DNA of 23,498 nt, taken from an uncultured Shinella sp. (GTDB taxonomy: Bacteria > Pseudomonadota > Alphaproteobacteria > Rhizobiales > Rhizobiaceae). Of this stretch, positions 7,604-15,958 are shown one piece after another. The stretch spans positions 1 to 23,498 of the forward strand of contig CAMPIK010000003.1 in NCBI GenBank assembly GCA_946886325.1, given 5' to 3'. Each line of letters starts with the position of its first letter. Positions within the stretch are counted from its first letter, which is position 1. The notes under the pieces were generated by a model, which saw only the letters and a program-made list of their open reading frames with translations, did not search any database and was not told the origin of the DNA. The translations under genes and the position numbers were made by a program.

Positions 7604-8320
7604 TCAGGCGATCGCCTGTTTCTGCATGGCGACGAGGTCCGCAATGCCGGCCTTCGCCAGCCCCATCAGCGTCGAGAATTCCTCTTCGCTGAACGGTGCG
7701 CCCTCGGCGGTTCCCTGAATCTCGACGATGCCGCCGGAGCCGGTCATCACGAAATTGGCGTCCGTTTCGGCGGCCGAATCCTCGAGATAGTCGAGATCGA
7801 TCACCGGCTGGCTTGCGAAGATGCCGCAGGAGATCGCGGCGATGTGGTCCTTCAGGACCTTCTCCGCCTTGATCATACCGCGCGTTTCCATCCACTTCAG
7901 GCAATCGTAGAGCGCGATCCAGGCCCCGGTGATCGAGGCCGTACGCGTGCCGCCATCCGCCTGGATGACGTCGCAGTCGATGGTGATCTGGCGCTCGCCG
8001 AGCGCCTCGAGATCGACGATCGCGCGAAGCGACCGGCCGATCAGGCGCTGGATTTCCTGGGTGCGGCCACCCTGCTTGCCGGCAGCGGCTTCGCGTCGCA
8101 TGCGCTCGCCCGTCGCGCGCGGCAGCATGCCGTATTCCGCCGTCACCCAGCCCTTGCCGCTGTTGCGCAGCCACGGCGGGGTCTTTTCTTCGAGGCTCGC
8201 GGTGCACAGCACATGCGTGTCGCCGAACTTCACCAGACAGGACCCTTCCGCATGCTTGGAAAAGTTGCGCTCGAACGACACTTTGCGCATCTGGTCGGTT
8301 TTTCTGCCTGACGGCCGCAT
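7604..8320 (-). CDS. rph: RNase PH
   Basis: Phosphorolytic 3'-5' exoribonuclease that trims tRNA 3' ends, acting as a hexamer. The product is 238 residues, the canonical length, starting MRPSGRK with an AGGAG 5-6 nt upstream; the longer upstream frame is not needed. Conserved features are the R/K-rich start, [13 protein letters not shown] at 84-96 including phosphate-binding R86, [12 protein letters not shown] (121-132), and [16 protein letters not shown] near the C-terminus. It is the first gene of the minus-strand unit rph-VOC-rdgB-hemW and diverges from hrcA across 191 bp containing a striking palindrome at 8384-8405. The C-terminus looks intact, unlike the frameshifted rph of E. coli K-12. 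Confidence 0.97.
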   Translation of the reverse strand: MRPSGRKTDQMRKVSFERNFSKHAEGSCLVKFGDTHVLCTASLEEKTPPWLRNSGKGWVTAEYGMLPRATGERMRREAAAGKQGGRTQEIQRLIGRSLRAIVDLEALGERQITIDCDVIQADGGTRTASITGAWIALYDCLKWMETRGMIKAEKVLKDHIAAISCGIFASQPVIDLDYLEDSAAETDANFVMTGSGGIVEIQGTAEGAPFSEEEFSTLMGLAKAGIADLVAMQKQAIA

Positions 8321-8383
8321 GGGAACTCCTGATCTCGCCTGTTCGTAATGTCGGCATGCTTCTAGACCAGTTCGCACCGAGAT

Positions 8384-8405
8384 GAAATCGGCGAAAGCCG
8401 ATTTC
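8384..8405. repeat. Perfect 9-bp inverted repeat with GAAA loop between rph and hrcA
   Basis: GAAATCGGC (8384-8392) and GCCGATTTC (8397-8405) flank GAAA. It lies 64 bp from the rph start and about 45 bp upstream of the hrcA -35 element. It could be an operator or a leader hairpin; no U-tract follows on either strand. Confidence 0.7.
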
Positions 8406-8450
8406 CTGCGACGGAGGCCCGCAACCTCACGGCACATGCCGGCGAATTCA

Positions 8451-8480
8451 CTTGTATGCGGTTCGGCGAAATCACTATAT
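8451..8480 (+). promoter_or_regulatory. Candidate hrcA promoter
   Basis: CTTGTA (8451-8456), an 18-nt spacer and CTATAT (8475-8480), the latter a perfect rhizobial -10 element. Transcription from about 8487 would exclude the upstream TTG start at 8452. The CTTG...CTATAT form is also compatible with a heat-shock sigma (RpoH). Confidence 0.5.
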
Positions 8481-8511
8481 TTGCGGGATCGGAAAGGAAC
8501 ACACGCAAAGC

Positions 8512-9591
8512 ATGGTTCTCGGACACACTGCAGGCAAGGACATACAGGCGGCGCTGGACGAGCGCTCCGGCGAGATTTTCCGGCGGATCGTCCAGAGTTA
8601 TCTGGAGCACGGGGAGCCGCTCGGGTCGCGCAACCTGTCGCGGATATTGCCCATGTCGCTGTCGCCGGCTTCCGTTCGCAACGTGATGAGCGATCTGGAG
8701 GAGCTTGGCCTCATCTATTCGCCGCATGTCAGCGCCGGCCGGCTGCCAACCCAACTCGGGCTGCGCTTCTTCGTCGATGCCTTCATGCAGGTCGGGCATA
8801 TTTCGGAAGAGGATCGCGCCTCCATCGATCGCCATGTCCGGCCGCAGACGCATGGACAGACGGTCGAGACGATGATGAACGAGGCGAGCCGCATGCTGTC
8901 GGGCATGTCGCGCGGCGCCGGTCTCGTCATCACGGCCAAAAACGACGCGACGCTGAAACATGTCGAATTCATCCGGCTGGAGCCGACCAAGGCGCTGGTC
9001 GTGCTCGTCGGCGATCACGACCAGATCGAGAACCGCATCATCGAGCTGCCGGCGGGAACGACAAGTTCCCAGCTCACCGAGGCCGCCAATTTCCTCAATG
9101 CGCATCTCGCCGGCACCACGCTCACCGAGGCGCGCGCGCAGTTGGCGAAGCTGCGGCGCGAGGTCAGCCGCGAGCTGGACCGGCTGTCGCAGGATCTCGT
9201 GGAGCGTGGTCTGGCCGTGTGGTCAGGCGGCGCGGACGACAGCAAGCCGACGCGCCTCATCGTGCGCGGCCGGGCAAACCTGCTGGAAGGGCTTGCCGGA
9301 ACCGAGGACGTCGATCGCCTGCGCATGCTGTTCGACGATCTCGAAAAGAAGGACAGCCTGATCGAATTGCTGGATCTCGCCGAGACCGGTCCGGGCGTGC
9401 GGATCTTCATCGGATCGGAGAACAAGCTCTTCTCGCTGTCGGGCTCGTCGCTGATCGTTGCGCCCTATCGGGACGGCGACGAGAAGATCGTCGGCGCGGT
9501 CGGCGTCATCGGTCCGACGCGGCTCAATTACTCGCGTATCGTGCCGATGGTGGACTATACGGCCCAGCTGATGTCGCAGCTTGCGCGCTGA
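8512..9591 (+). CDS. hrcA: HrcA, heat-inducible transcription repressor
   Basis: Repressor that binds CIRCE operators, classically in front of groESL, with its folding assisted by GroEL. From the ATG at 8512 the product is 359 residues. An N-terminal winged helix includes [26 protein letters not shown], followed by the conserved [15 protein letters not shown], a dimerisation region and the C-terminal [24 protein letters not shown] signature. A frame open from TTG 8452 adds 20 residues but begins inside the -35 element, so I reject that start; the RBS GGAAAGGA (8491-8498) is 13 nt from the ATG, rather far. No CIRCE inverted repeat is visible upstream, so direct self-repression is not supported here. 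grpE follows after 161 nt. Confidence 0.95.
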   Translation: MVLGHTAGKDIQAALDERSGEIFRRIVQSYLEHGEPLGSRNLSRILPMSLSPASVRNVMSDLEELGLIYSPHVSAGRLPTQLGLRFFVDAFMQVGHISEEDRASIDRHVRPQTHGQTVETMMNEASRMLSGMSRGAGLVITAKNDATLKHVEFIRLEPTKALVVLVGDHDQIENRIIELPAGTTSSQLTEAANFLNAHLAGTTLTEARAQLAKLRREVSRELDRLSQDLVERGLAVWSGGADDSKPTRLIVRGRANLLEGLAGTEDVDRLRMLFDDLEKKDSLIELLDLAETGPGVRIFIGSENKLFSLSGSSLIVAPYRDGDEKIVGAVGVIGPTRLNYSRIVPMVDYTAQLMSQLAR

Positions 9592-9635
9592 TGCTTGCCG
9601 TGCAGGCGTGAAATGGCGGCGATCGGCCATGGAGT

Positions 9636-9664
9636 CTTGATTTTTCCGTCTCAAAGCTCGATAT
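9636..9664 (+). promoter_or_regulatory. Candidate grpE promoter
   Basis: CTTGAT (9636-9641), a 17-nt spacer and CGATAT (9659-9664), ten of twelve positions matching CTTGAC-N17-CTATAT. The 161-bp gap after hrcA and the lack of a terminator there suggest grpE is read both through hrcA and from this promoter. Confidence 0.45.
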
Positions 9665-9752
9665 CGGGCACCATCATATGCCATTGCGCGACGCAATCGG
9701 CGCGCCGCGTGTGTGGCGAAACCCATCATCAGACTGCAATTCGGAGTACGTC

Positions 9753-10397
9753 ATGACCGACGAGACCAGGAAACACGGACACGACACGGCAGCCGACGAA
9801 GCCAGGTCCATCGAAGAGGCGGCGGAGGCTGCCGCTGCCGAACAGGCCGGCAACGCCGCTTCCGACGGCCAGACGCAGGAGCCGGACCCGATGGACGCGC
9901 TGAGGGCGGAGAATTCCGAGCTGCGCGACCGGTATCTGCGCCTTGCCGCGGAGATGGACAATCTGCGCCGCCGCACCGAGCGCGACGTCAAGGATGCCAA
10001 GTCCTATTCCGTCGCCGGCTTCGCGCGCGACATGCTGGCCGTATCAGACAATCTCCGCCGCGCGCTGGAGGCCATTCCGGCCGAGGCACGCGAGGCGGGG
10101 GATGCCGGCTTCAACGCGCTGATCGAAGGCGTGGAGATGACCGAGCGGTCGATGCTGTCCGCGCTGGAACGTCATGGCGTTCGCAAGCTCGATCCGGTCG
10201 GCGAGAAGTTCGACCCCAATTTCCACCAGGCCATGTTCGAGGTTCCGAACCCCGAGGTTCCGAACAACACGGTGGTCCAGGTCGTCCAGGCCGGCTTCGT
10301 CATCGGTGAACGCGTTCTGCGCCCGGCCATGGTCGGCGTCGCCAAGGGCGGGCCGAAGGCGGCCGCAAGCGAAGCGGATGCGCCGGCGCAGGCCTGA
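9753..10397 (+). CDS. grpE: GrpE, DnaK nucleotide exchange factor
   Basis: Cofactor that opens DnaK to release ADP. The 214-residue product has an acidic, Ala-rich, probably disordered start (1-45), the long dimerising helix from about 46 to 100 ([22 protein letters not shown]) and the C-terminal beta domain bearing the GrpE signature, [30 protein letters not shown] followed by [14 protein letters not shown] (153-198). I chose the ATG at 9753 because GGAG lies 6 nt ahead and the upstream frame has no family resemblance. It follows hrcA, a common arrangement; dnaK and dnaJ are not in the window. It is terminated by the shared hairpin at 10421-10453. Confidence 0.97.
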   Translation: MTDETRKHGHDTAADEARSIEEAAEAAAAEQAGNAASDGQTQEPDPMDALRAENSELRDRYLRLAAEMDNLRRRTERDVKDAKSYSVAGFARDMLAVSDNLRRALEAIPAEAREAGDAGFNALIEGVEMTERSMLSALERHGVRKLDPVGEKFDPNFHQAMFEVPNPEVPNNTVVQVVQAGFVIGERVLRPAMVGVAKGGPKAAASEADAPAQA

Positions 10398-10418
10398 GAC
10401 ACGCTGGAACCAGAATGC

Positions 10419-10460
10419 AAAAAGCCCCGGCGAGATGGTCTCGCCGGGGCTTTGCTGTTT
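10419..10460. terminator. Bidirectional terminator between grpE and ptsN
   Basis: A perfect 15-bp stem (10421-10435 with 10439-10453) with a TGG loop. On the plus strand it is followed by TTTGCTGTTTTT; on the minus strand by a run of five T. It therefore serves both converging genes. Confidence 0.93.
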
Positions 10461-10476
10461 TTAGTCCGGTCGCGCT

Positions 10477-10941
10477 TCAGGCGGCGTTCGAGGCGTGTTC
10501 CTCGCTGAGGCACGCATAGATCGCGCTCTCGGAGTCCGATGCGCGCAGCTTGGCGACCATTGCGGGATCGCGCAGCACGCGGGCAATGCGCGACAGGGCC
10601 TTCAGGTGATCGGCGCCGGCGCCTTCGGGCGCCAGCAGCAGGAAGACGAGGTCGACCGGCTGGTCGTCCAACGCTTCGAAATCGACCGGCGTTTCGAGGC
10701 GTGCGAAGAGGCCGGTGATCTGGGACAGTTCCTTCAGTTTGCCGTGCGGAATGGCGATGCCGTTGCCGACACCGGTTGAACCCAGGCGCTCACGCTGAAG
10801 GATGACGTCGAAAATCTCCCTTTCGGGAAGTCCGGTGATCTTTGCCGCCTTTACCGCCAGTTCCTGAAGCAACTGCTTCTTGGAGTTGGCTCTCATTGCC
10901 GGAATAATCGCACTCTGCTGCAGCAAGCCTGCCAATGCCAT
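10477..10941 (-). CDS. ptsN: PtsN, EIIA-Ntr of the nitrogen phosphotransferase system
   Basis: A 154-residue regulatory EIIA protein of the PTS-Ntr chain (PtsP to NPr to PtsN). It has no sugar transport role and controls targets such as potassium uptake and stress responses according to its phosphorylation state. The phosphoacceptor is H66 in GNGIAIPHGK. Other family features are LQRERLGSTGVG just before it and the Asp/Val-rich VDLVFLLLAP strand. The RBS GAGGA lies 9 nt before the ATG. It is the last gene of the lptC-lptA-lptB-rpoN-hpf-ptsN series, separated from hpf by 73 nt that hold a strong hairpin, which may tune its expression relative to hpf. Confidence 0.96.
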   Translation of the reverse strand: MALAGLLQQSAIIPAMRANSKKQLLQELAVKAAKITGLPEREIFDVILQRERLGSTGVGNGIAIPHGKLKELSQITGLFARLETPVDFEALDDQPVDLVFLLLAPEGAGADHLKALSRIARVLRDPAMVAKLRASDSESAIYACLSEEHASNAA

Positions 10942-10979
10942 GCTTTTGTCCTCGTGAGCCGCAGTGAAGGTTCGAAGGC

Positions 10980-11008
10980 GGGATGTGCCGAGCCCCTCGG
11001 CACATCCC
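10980..11008 (-). other. 13-bp perfect hairpin between hpf and ptsN
   Basis: GGGATGTGCCGAG (10980-10992) pairs with CTCGGCACATCCC (10996-11008) around a CCC triloop on the plus strand. On the transcribed (minus) strand it begins 6 nt after the hpf stop. No U-tract follows, so it is not a standard terminator; it is more likely a 3'-end stabiliser or processing signal. Confidence 0.75.
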
Positions 11009-11014
11009 CTTCAC

Positions 11015-11590
11015 TCAGCCTTTGATATTGGCCGCGTCTATCCAGCCAATATTGCCGTCGTTGCGTCGGTAGACGATATTCAGGTCTTCCTTGCCCAGGG
11101 TACGGAACAGAAGCACGGGCTCGTCCGTCATGTCGAGCGCCATGACGGCGCTCGCGACGGACATCGTCTTGAGCTTCTTGCTGCTTTCCGCGACGATCGT
11201 CGGTGCGTAGTCGTCGGGAAGCTCATCCGCTTCGTCGGGCACGGAGTCCATCACCGTGTAGGCCACTTCGGCGAAGGCATCGTGGCCATTGCCGATATGG
11301 TGATCCTTGAGTTTGCGCTTGTACCGGCGAAGCCGCTTCTCGATCCGTTCCGAAGCCGTGTCGAAGGCGACGATCGGATCTGTTGCTTCTCCGTTTGCCT
11401 GCAAAGCCACACCGGTATCAAGGTGAACCTTACAGTCCGCGCTAAACCGCGAACCTGATTTTTCCACGGTGACCTGGCTCGAATATCCTCCGTCGAAATA
11501 TTTGGTTACGGCCTCCCCGATCTGCTCTTCGATGCGCAGGCGGAAAGTGTCGCCGATTTCCATATGTTTACCGGATACACGCACACTCAT
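11015..11590 (-). CDS. hpf: Hpf, long-form ribosome hibernation promoting factor
   Basis: A 191-residue protein, the long form. The N-terminal S30AE domain (about 3-100, ending in the basic stretch RIEKRLRRYKRKLKDHH) blocks the decoding centre. After a linker, the C-terminal dimerisation domain (about 133-190, with PVLLFRTLGKEDLNIVYRR) joins two ribosomes into a 100S dimer. Old annotations call it sigma-54 modulation protein because it lies next to rpoN. The start at 11590 has GAGAGGA about 6 nt upstream; the longer frame enters the intergenic region. It is separated from rpoN by 323 nt and probably has its own promoter. Confidence 0.96.
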   Translation of the reverse strand: MSVRVSGKHMEIGDTFRLRIEEQIGEAVTKYFDGGYSSQVTVEKSGSRFSADCKVHLDTGVALQANGEATDPIVAFDTASERIEKRLRRYKRKLKDHHIGNGHDAFAEVAYTVMDSVPDEADELPDDYAPTIVAESSKKLKTMSVASAVMALDMTDEPVLLFRTLGKEDLNIVYRRNDGNIGWIDAANIKG

Positions 11591-11745
11591 GGAGTTTCCT
11601 CTCTCGTTGTGATTTGCGCGTAACAGTCTATTCCAACCCAATCCGCGATCCAAGCGATTCACGCAGGCCATCGGCCGATGCGCAATATGCCGGACATGTT
11701 AGGGACGTCGGAACCCGGTTTTCTTCGCTTGCGAATTGGGGCGGG

Positions 11746-11774
11746 CATCTACCGTGTCCCTCGGATCAAGTCAA
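11746..11774 (-). promoter_or_regulatory. Candidate hpf promoter
   Basis: On the minus strand, TTGACT (11774-11769), a 17-nt spacer and TAGATG (11751-11746). The -35 is good and the -10 is poor. It would give a leader of about 150 nt. Confidence 0.3.
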
Positions 11775-11878
11775 TTGCTGCTTTCACGACATGTTAACGC
11801 GCCTTACAGGCGGGAGCGGTCAACACTTGAGCGCCGGCAAAGTTCCGGTTCCGGCAGAAATCCTCATAGCACACCAGA

Positions 11879-11908
11879 CCTGCGCCGGGCTTGAGCCCGG
11901 GGATCAGG
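11879..11908 (-). other. GC-rich hairpin downstream of rpoN
   Basis: CCGGGC (11885-11890), loop TTGA, GCCCGG (11895-11900), with flanking CCTG/CAGG (11879-11882, 11905-11908) extending the stem past an internal loop. It starts 5 nt after the rpoN stop and lacks a U-tract. It may be a Rho-assisted end or a copy of a dispersed palindromic repeat. Confidence 0.5.
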
Positions 11909-11913
11909 CGGGG

Positions 11914-13473
<1,560 letters not shown>

Positions 13474-13555
13474 ATGGACGCTGAACTCCCGTCGAACCCC
13501 ACAAACCGGGCCCGAAAAAATCATGTTTTCGAGGCGTCGGTCCCAACTGGCCCAA

Positions 13556-13584
13556 AAATTGCTTTTTTATGGGGTTTGGTCAAG
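13556..13584 (-). promoter_or_regulatory. Candidate proximal rpoN promoter
   Basis: Minus strand CTTGAC (13584-13579), a perfect rhizobial -35, then 17 nt and CAATTT (13561-13556). The 9-bp dyad at 13591-13620 ends 7 nt upstream of its -35, a position typical of a regulator site. Confidence 0.4.
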
Positions 13585-13590
13585 ATGCGG

Positions 13591-13620
13591 CAGCGCAACT
13601 TGGTGAATTTGGTTGCGCTG
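13591..13620. repeat. 9-bp inverted repeat upstream of rpoN
   Basis: CAGCGCAAC (13591-13599) and GTTGCGCTG (13612-13620) separated by 12 bp, perfect arms with centres 21 bp apart, about two helical turns. It is either an operator for a dimeric regulator or, if transcription starts at the distal promoter, a leader hairpin. Confidence 0.65.
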
Positions 13621-13638
13621 CAATATGGCGCGATCAGG

Positions 13639-13667
13639 ATATTAGCTGGTCCGGATGCGCAGGCAAG
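13639..13667 (-). promoter_or_regulatory. Candidate distal rpoN promoter
   Basis: Minus strand CTTGCC (13667-13662), a 17-nt spacer and TAATAT (13644-13639). It lies just downstream of lptB. Transcripts from here would include the 13591-13620 dyad. Confidence 0.3.
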
Positions 13668-13694
13668 TGGCCTGGCGCGGAATCTCGAACAATC

Positions 13695-14504
13695 TCAAAG
13701 ACTGAAATTGTCGCCCAGATAAAGGCGTCGCACGTCGGGATTGTTGACGATGTCGTTGGCGCGGCCGTGCGTCAGGACTTCGCCGGCGTGGATGATATAG
13801 GCCCGGTCAATCAGGCCGAGGGTCTCGCGCACGTTGTGGTCGGTGATCAGCACGCCGATGCCGCGGGACGTCAGATGGCGCACGAGTGCCTGGATATCGG
13901 CAACGGAGATCGGATCGACGCCCGCGAAAGGCTCGTCGAGAAGCATGAAGGTCGGATCGGTCGCCAGCGCGCGGGCAATTTCCAGGCGACGCCGCTCGCC
14001 GCCCGAAAGGGCAATTGCCGGAGATTTGCGCAGGTGGGAGATCGAAAACTCCGCAAGCAGGCTGTCCAGCTTGCGCTCGCGGCGGGTCTTGTCCTTGTCA
14101 TGAACCTCGAGGACGGCGCGGATGTTTTCCTCGACGGTCAACCCGCGGAAGATCGAGGCTTCCTGCGGCAGATAGCCGACGCCGAGGCGGGCGCGACGGT
14201 ACATCGGCATGGTCGTGACGTCGTTGCCGTTGATCTCGATCGAGCCCTCGTCGACGGGGACAAGGCCCGTGATCATGTAGAAACAGGTCGTCTTGCCGGC
14301 GCCGTTCGGCCCGAGCAGTCCGACCGCCTCGCCACGCCGCACGACGAGCGAGACGCCATTGACGACCCGGCGCGACCGGTAGGCCTTCGTCAGGTTGCGC
14401 GCAATCAGCGTGCCCTCGTAACGCGACATGTCGACGTAGCGAACGGGTTCAGGCGCGACCTTCGGTTTGCGGCGCGTCAATCGGTTAAGGAAGCTCAACG
14501 ACAC
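13695..14504 (-). CDS. lptB: LptB, ATPase of the LPS transport complex
   Basis: Cytoplasmic ABC ATPase that with LptF and LptG extracts LPS from the inner membrane. The 269-residue product has Walker A GPNGAGKT (65-72), Q-loop Q114 (YLPQE), signature LSGGE (166-170), Walker B MLLDE (187-191), D-loop and H-loop H223 (TDHN). VGLLGPNGAGKTTCFYMI and DEPFAGVDPISV are LptB hallmarks. The start is GTG at 14504, 13 nt after lptA, with only a weak RBS, so translational coupling is likely. The ATG at 14429 would remove a basic N-terminal tail of 25 residues but has no RBS either. It belongs to the lptC-lptA-lptB unit ahead of rpoN. Confidence 0.96.
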   Translation of the reverse strand: MSLSFLNRLTRRKPKVAPEPVRYVDMSRYEGTLIARNLTKAYRSRRVVNGVSLVVRRGEAVGLLGPNGAGKTTCFYMITGLVPVDEGSIEINGNDVTTMPMYRRARLGVGYLPQEASIFRGLTVEENIRAVLEVHDKDKTRRERKLDSLLAEFSISHLRKSPAIALSGGERRRLEIARALATDPTFMLLDEPFAGVDPISVADIQALVRHLTSRGIGVLITDHNVRETLGLIDRAYIIHAGEVLTHGRANDIVNNPDVRRLYLGDNFSL

Positions 14505-14517
14505 AGGGTGACTTACA

Positions 14518-15063
14518 TCAGTTTGTCTTGCGGGATTTCGGATCGAGCTGGATCATGACCCGGCCGCCGCATGCATCGAGCTTGGCCTCGCCGGTTCGCA
14601 TCGCGACGGTCAGCTTGCAGCCGACAAAGACGTTCTTGCCTTCCGAAAGCACCACCTTGTCGCCCTGAAGCACCAGCGTTTCGTTGACGAGATTGAAGGA
14701 GCCCGTATCGGCCGTCGCCTGTTGCGTGCCCGACTGGAGGAAGACGCGGTTGGCGACGTCGATCTTCTCGATGTCGGCATTGCCGCCCGAGACCGAGCCG
14801 CCATTGGCGCGATAATAGACGACCATGCTGCCGGCCTGCAGCGTCGTCGTGCCCTGCACGACCTTCACGTTGCCGCTGAATTCGGCCTTGTTCTCCTGCT
14901 CGCGGATTTCGAGCTTGTCGCTCTGGATCTGGATCGGCTTGTCGTTCGACAATTCCAGGCCCTGCATGCGGCTGCTCGTGTCCTGCGCCTGCACGGGCCA
15001 GGCAAGAGCGGCAGAGGTCAACATGGCGGCGGTCAGGCTGTAGGCGGCAAGGGAACGACGCAT
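14518..15063 (-). CDS. lptA: LptA, periplasmic LPS-bridge protein (OstA-like)
   Basis: Periplasmic protein whose beta-jellyroll units form the LPS bridge between LptC and LptD. The 181-residue product starts at the ATG at 15063 with a clear signal peptide: basic MRRS, a hydrophobic core to about residue 21 and a likely cleavage after VQA (26). The mature part has the OstA/LptA pattern PIQIQSDKLEIREQENKAEFSGNVKVVQG followed by LQAGSMVVYY and later strands. The upstream frame extends into lptC, so I do not use it. The start is 7 nt after the lptC stop and the RBS overlaps the end of lptC, so the two are probably coupled. The C-terminal stretch has two cysteines (VGCKL, DACGG) that could pair. 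Confidence 0.92.
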   Translation of the reverse strand: MRRSLAAYSLTAAMLTSAALAWPVQAQDTSSRMQGLELSNDKPIQIQSDKLEIREQENKAEFSGNVKVVQGTTTLQAGSMVVYYRANGGSVSGGNADIEKIDVANRVFLQSGTQQATADTGSFNLVNETLVLQGDKVVLSEGKNVFVGCKLTVAMRTGEAKLDACGGRVMIQLDPKSRKTN

Positions 15064-15070
15064 GGCGGTC

Positions 15071-15739
15071 TTACTTTTCTCTCTGGCGGATGGCGGCTGG
15101 GTCGATGACAACAGTGACCATTCCCTCGAACGTGACGACCCGACCCTTATCCGTCATTCGCAGCGTCTGCGCAACAATCGACGCCTCGGCGGAGCGGATG
15201 GAGACCGGCTCTTCGGTCGACATGCGCCCGCCGTTGATGTCGAGATGGGCGGAGCGGAAGGCGGCTTCCATGCCGGTGTTAAGGCGGATGGTGAAAGGTG
15301 CGGTCATGTCGAGGATGTTGCGGCCGCGATCGTATATGCCGGTCGTGGCATCCACCTCGGCCATGATCTCGTCATTGACGGGCACCTTGGCATTGATGTT
15401 CTCGAGCGTGATGACGTCAGGCGTCTTGATGTCCTGAAGGGCGCGATCGGCCTTCATCGAATAGCTGATGCCCTGCTGGTTGCGGCCCGCGATGGCGGGG
15501 TTCTTCATGATCACCTTGCCATTCTCGATCGTCGCGCTCTCGACTTCGAGTTCCTCCGGCAGATAGGTGCGCACGACCGACACGGCGACGAAAAGCAGCG
15601 CGATGACGACGGCGACGACGGGCAATGCTATTTTCAGAAGACGAACGCGCGTCGAATGCCGGTGGGCCGCGCCATAGGCCTCCGCGGAGGCGCTCAGCCT
15701 CGCGGCAATCGTATGCGATTGTGTGACCGTATCCAGCAT
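15071..15739 (-). CDS. lptC: LptC, inner-membrane LPS export protein
   Basis: Bitopic membrane protein of the LPS transport complex that receives LPS from LptB2FG and passes it to LptA. The 222-residue product has a cytoplasmic N-terminus of about 33 residues, one transmembrane segment (about 35-57, LLKIALPVVAVVIALLFVAV) and a periplasmic LptC/YrbK-like beta domain. Overall similarity is weaker than for lptB, as is usual for this family, but the position directly before lptA and lptB makes the assignment firm. It opens the minus-strand series. The 219-bp gap to the divergent sppA should hold its promoter, though I could not pick a convincing one. The N-terminal tail is longer than in E. coli. 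Confidence 0.9.
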   Translation of the reverse strand: MLDTVTQSHTIAARLSASAEAYGAAHRHSTRVRLLKIALPVVAVVIALLFVAVSVVRTYLPEELEVESATIENGKVIMKNPAIAGRNQQGISYSMKADRALQDIKTPDVITLENINAKVPVNDEIMAEVDATTGIYDRGRNILDMTAPFTIRLNTGMEAAFRSAHLDINGGRMSTEEPVSIRSAEASIVAQTLRMTDKGRVVTFEGMVTVVIDPAAIRQREK

Positions 15740-15859
15740 CGAATTCGCTCAGTAGGCGGGCACCAACCGGAATGGGGTTGTGCCCGGCATAGGCCAGGAG
15801 CCCGGGTGTCGGGCTGCATATGGCGATTATTCCTGAAGAAACAATGGATGTCCAAAATT

Positions 15860-15879
15860 CTTGGCGATCGTTTGCCAAG
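15860..15879. repeat. 6-bp dyad between lptC and sppA
   Basis: CTTGGC (15860-15865) and GCCAAG (15874-15879) separated by 8 bp, in the middle of the divergent lptC/sppA region. It could be an operator; the arms are short. Confidence 0.35.
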
Positions 15880-15919
15880 CCCCATCCTAATGCCATATCG
15901 ATAGGCTGGTTGGCAATTC

Positions 15920-15939
15920 GGGCGATGACCGCATCGCCC
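15920..15939 (+). other. Hairpin in the sppA leader
   Basis: GGGCGATG (15920-15927), ACCG loop, CATCGCCC (15932-15939), a perfect 8-bp stem ending 8 nt before the GAGGAAAG Shine-Dalgarno of sppA. It may influence translation. Confidence 0.5.
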
Positions 15940-15958
15940 TCGCATCCGAGGAAAGACA

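Larger units (their letters stand above)
11591..11913. other. Intergenic region between rpoN and hpf
   Basis: 323 bp with no gene I can support. Near the rpoN stop is the hairpin at 11885-11900, and in the middle is a candidate hpf promoter at 11746-11774. I found no sigma-54 (-24/-12) promoter on the minus strand. Confidence 0.6.

Noticed and set aside
8452..8511. TTG start of hrcA giving 20 extra residues
   Set aside because: It lies within the candidate -35 element and upstream of the predicted transcript start.
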